Assembly: GCA_900321645.1 (NCBI GenBank)
Contig: ONWZ01000031.1
Span: 1 to 7,564 of the forward strand
Reading direction: 5' to 3'
From: an uncultured Eubacteriales bacterium
GTDB taxonomy: Bacteria > Bacillota_I > Bacilli_A > RF39 > UBA660
Length of the DNA: 7,564 bases
This document shows positions 6,715 to 7,564 of the stretch, piece after piece. Every line of letters begins with the position of its first letter. Positions within the stretch are counted from its first letter, which is position 1. The position numbers and the translations under genes are program-made. The notes beneath the pieces are model-generated. The model ran no database searches, was not told the origin of the DNA, and was given only the letters and a program-made list of their open reading frames with translations.

Positions 6715-6725
6715 AAATATGTATA
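6696..6725 (-). promoter_or_regulatory. Sigma-A-type promoter for the hydrolase/LXG-like operon
   Basis: On the minus strand there is a perfect TATAAT (6696-6701) with an adjacent TG extension (TGT at 6702-6704), and a partial -35 TATACA (6720-6725, four of six matches) at 18 bp. The predicted start lies near 6689, giving a leader of about 33 bases with AAAGGAT before the ATG at 6656. It lies in the 120-bp divergent region shared with sigK. Confidence 0.65.
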
Positions 6726-6776
6726 TAAACTTTAAAAAAAAATAAAAAATAGACATATGCTTTACTAGGTGATAAA

Positions 6777-7472
6777 ATGTTACTTCATATTTTAAGTTAT
6801 ATTGCTAATAATCTAATGTTTTTTACAGGGGCATATTCAAACAATGTTTTTCCTGATCAATTACCTAAAGAGGTCGAAGACGATTTAATTAAAAAAATGA
6901 AAAATGGTGACAAAGAGGCTAGAAACAAGCTGATTGAGCACAATTTAAGGTTGGTTGCCCATATCGTTAAAAAATTTGAAACAGCCGATCAAGATACCGA
7001 CGATTTAATCGGTATTGGGACAGTTGGTTTAATTAAAGGCATCGATACTTATAAAGATAATAGCAAAGTTAAGCTAAGCACATATATTGCTAAATGTGCT
7101 GAAAATGAAATCTTAATGTATTTTAGAGCTGATAAAAAACACAGTAAAAATGTCAGTTTATATGAAGAAATTAGTTATGATAAAGAAGGTAATAAAATAA
7201 CCATTATGGATATTCTAAAAACGAACGATACTGATTATATCGAAGATATTTATAAGAATGATAATATTAAATTATTAAAAGAATATCTTAAAATTCTTAC
7301 TCCTAGAGAAAGAGAAATTATTGAAACAAGATATGGTCTAAATAATAAAAAGGAATTAACACAAAAAGAGATTGCTAAAAAATTAAAAATATCTCGTAGT
7401 TACGTCTCTCGTCTCGAAAAGAGAGCCACTACTAAAATCCTACGTGAATTCATGAAAAGAGAGCAAAAATAA
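6777..7472 (+). CDS. sigK: RNA polymerase sporulation sigma factor SigK (pro-sigma-K)
   Basis: The 231-residue protein matches sigma-K, which directs late mother-cell transcription (coat, cortex and lysis genes) in endospore formers. Regions 2.1-2.2 read IEHNLRLVAHIVKKF (53-67) and DLIGIGTVGLIKGIDTY (76-92). Regions 2.3-2.4 are LSTYIAKCAENEILMYFR (100-117). Region 4 has LTPREREIIETRYGL (174-188) and the helix-turn-helix TQKEIAKKLKISRSYVSRLE (195-214). The N-terminal 19 residues are hydrophobic (MLLHILSYIANNLMFF...) and precede YSNNVFP, which aligns with YVKNNAFP at the start of mature B. subtilis sigma-K, so this is probably a pro-protein cleaved in the membrane by a SpoIVFB-type protease. 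The length and the unbroken frame show that no skin-type element splits the gene. AGGTGA (6767-6772) lies 4 nt before the ATG. It is divergent from the hydrolase operon. Confidence 0.93.
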   Translation: MLLHILSYIANNLMFFTGAYSNNVFPDQLPKEVEDDLIKKMKNGDKEARNKLIEHNLRLVAHIVKKFETADQDTDDLIGIGTVGLIKGIDTYKDNSKVKLSTYIAKCAENEILMYFRADKKHSKNVSLYEEISYDKEGNKITIMDILKTNDTDYIEDIYKNDNIKLLKEYLKILTPREREIIETRYGLNNKKELTQKEIAKKLKISRSYVSRLEKRATTKILREFMKREQK

Positions 7473-7501
7473 TTGACAATACCCTTATTTTATAGTAAAA
7501 T
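7473..7501 (+). promoter_or_regulatory. Sigma-A-type promoter for the next gene
   Basis: A consensus -35 TTGACA (7473-7478) is followed after 17 bp by TAAAAT (7496-7501), five of six matches to the -10. The hexamer begins directly after the sigK stop codon. The predicted start is near 7508, about 20 bp before the ATG at 7530. No terminator is seen between sigK and this promoter, so read-through from sigK is possible. Confidence 0.7.
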
Positions 7502-7529
7502 TATGAATTGTAATTTGAGGAGGGATATT

Positions 7530-7564
7530 ATGGCAACAAAAGTAACAAGTAAAAAAGCAAAGAG
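7530..7564 (+). CDS. Start of a basic protein cut by the right edge
   Basis: An ATG at 7530 follows a perfect AGGAGG (7518-7523) with 6-nt spacing and a good promoter. Only eleven codons are visible, MATKVTSKKAK, rich in lysine. Such an N-terminus occurs in many basic proteins (ribosomal, nucleoid-associated and others), so no function can be assigned. The strong promoter and ribosome binding site suggest it is well expressed. Confidence 0.7.
   Translation, partial: MATKVTSKKAK

Noticed and set aside
6777..7472. sigK interruption by a skin-type phage element
   Set aside because: The frame is continuous from the pro-sequence through the region 4 helix-turn-helix with normal length. No recombinase or att site is seen.
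7473..7496. TTGACA paired with TATAGT (7491-7496) as promoter
   Set aside because: The spacing is only 12 bp. The overlapping TAAAAT at 7496-7501 gives the correct 17 bp and was used instead.
1..7564. Alternative genetic code with TGA as Trp, as in Mycoplasma-related bacteria
   Set aside because: Trp residues use TGG, no in-frame TGA interrupts a conserved domain, and the genes end at TAA or TAG with proteins of normal family length. The standard code explains the window.

Overview
The window is very AT-rich (about 30% GC by eye), uses the standard bacterial code, has strong AGGAGG-type ribosome binding sites and extended -10 promoters, and carries a sporulation sigma factor. This points to a low-GC, spore-forming member of the Bacillota, such as a gut Bacilli/Erysipelotrichia-like or Clostridia-like lineage. 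The species cannot be read from the window. Genes are densely packed and the largest gap is 120 bp.

Left part (1-3102, all minus strand). A probable three-gene operon runs from a GNAT acetyltransferase to an LL-diaminopimelate aminotransferase (dapL) to a glutamate/dicarboxylate-type (DAACS/SLC1) symporter. The last two genes overlap by 11 bp. The transporter keeps the family fold motifs but has unusual residues at its sodium and substrate sites. Downstream, with its own extended -10 promoter, is the first part of a lipoprotein gene that runs off the left edge.

Middle part (3116-6725, minus strand). A second operon has a good promoter at one end and a rho-independent terminator at the other. 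It encodes three proteins. The first is an 868-residue protein without a signal peptide: a serine alpha/beta-hydrolase-like domain, a helical region, a glucosaminidase domain, a long Thr/Pro then Glu/Pro stalk, and a C-terminal membrane segment. The second is a 193-residue helical LXG/WXG100-like protein. The third is a 110-residue coiled-coil protein. The layout suggests a cell-wall hydrolase anchored at the cell surface and exported by a type VII-like route, together with small helical partners. This is the most unusual content of the window.

Right part (6777-7564, plus strand). Divergent from that operon is sigK, the late mother-cell sporulation sigma factor. Its short hydrophobic pro-sequence is intact and the gene is uninterrupted. 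After sigK comes a well-formed sigma-A-type promoter, a perfect AGGAGG site and the first codons of another gene cut by the window end.

A loose common theme is the cell envelope: DAP synthesis, a peptidoglycan hydrolase, a lipoprotein and sporulation control. That functional link is an inference.
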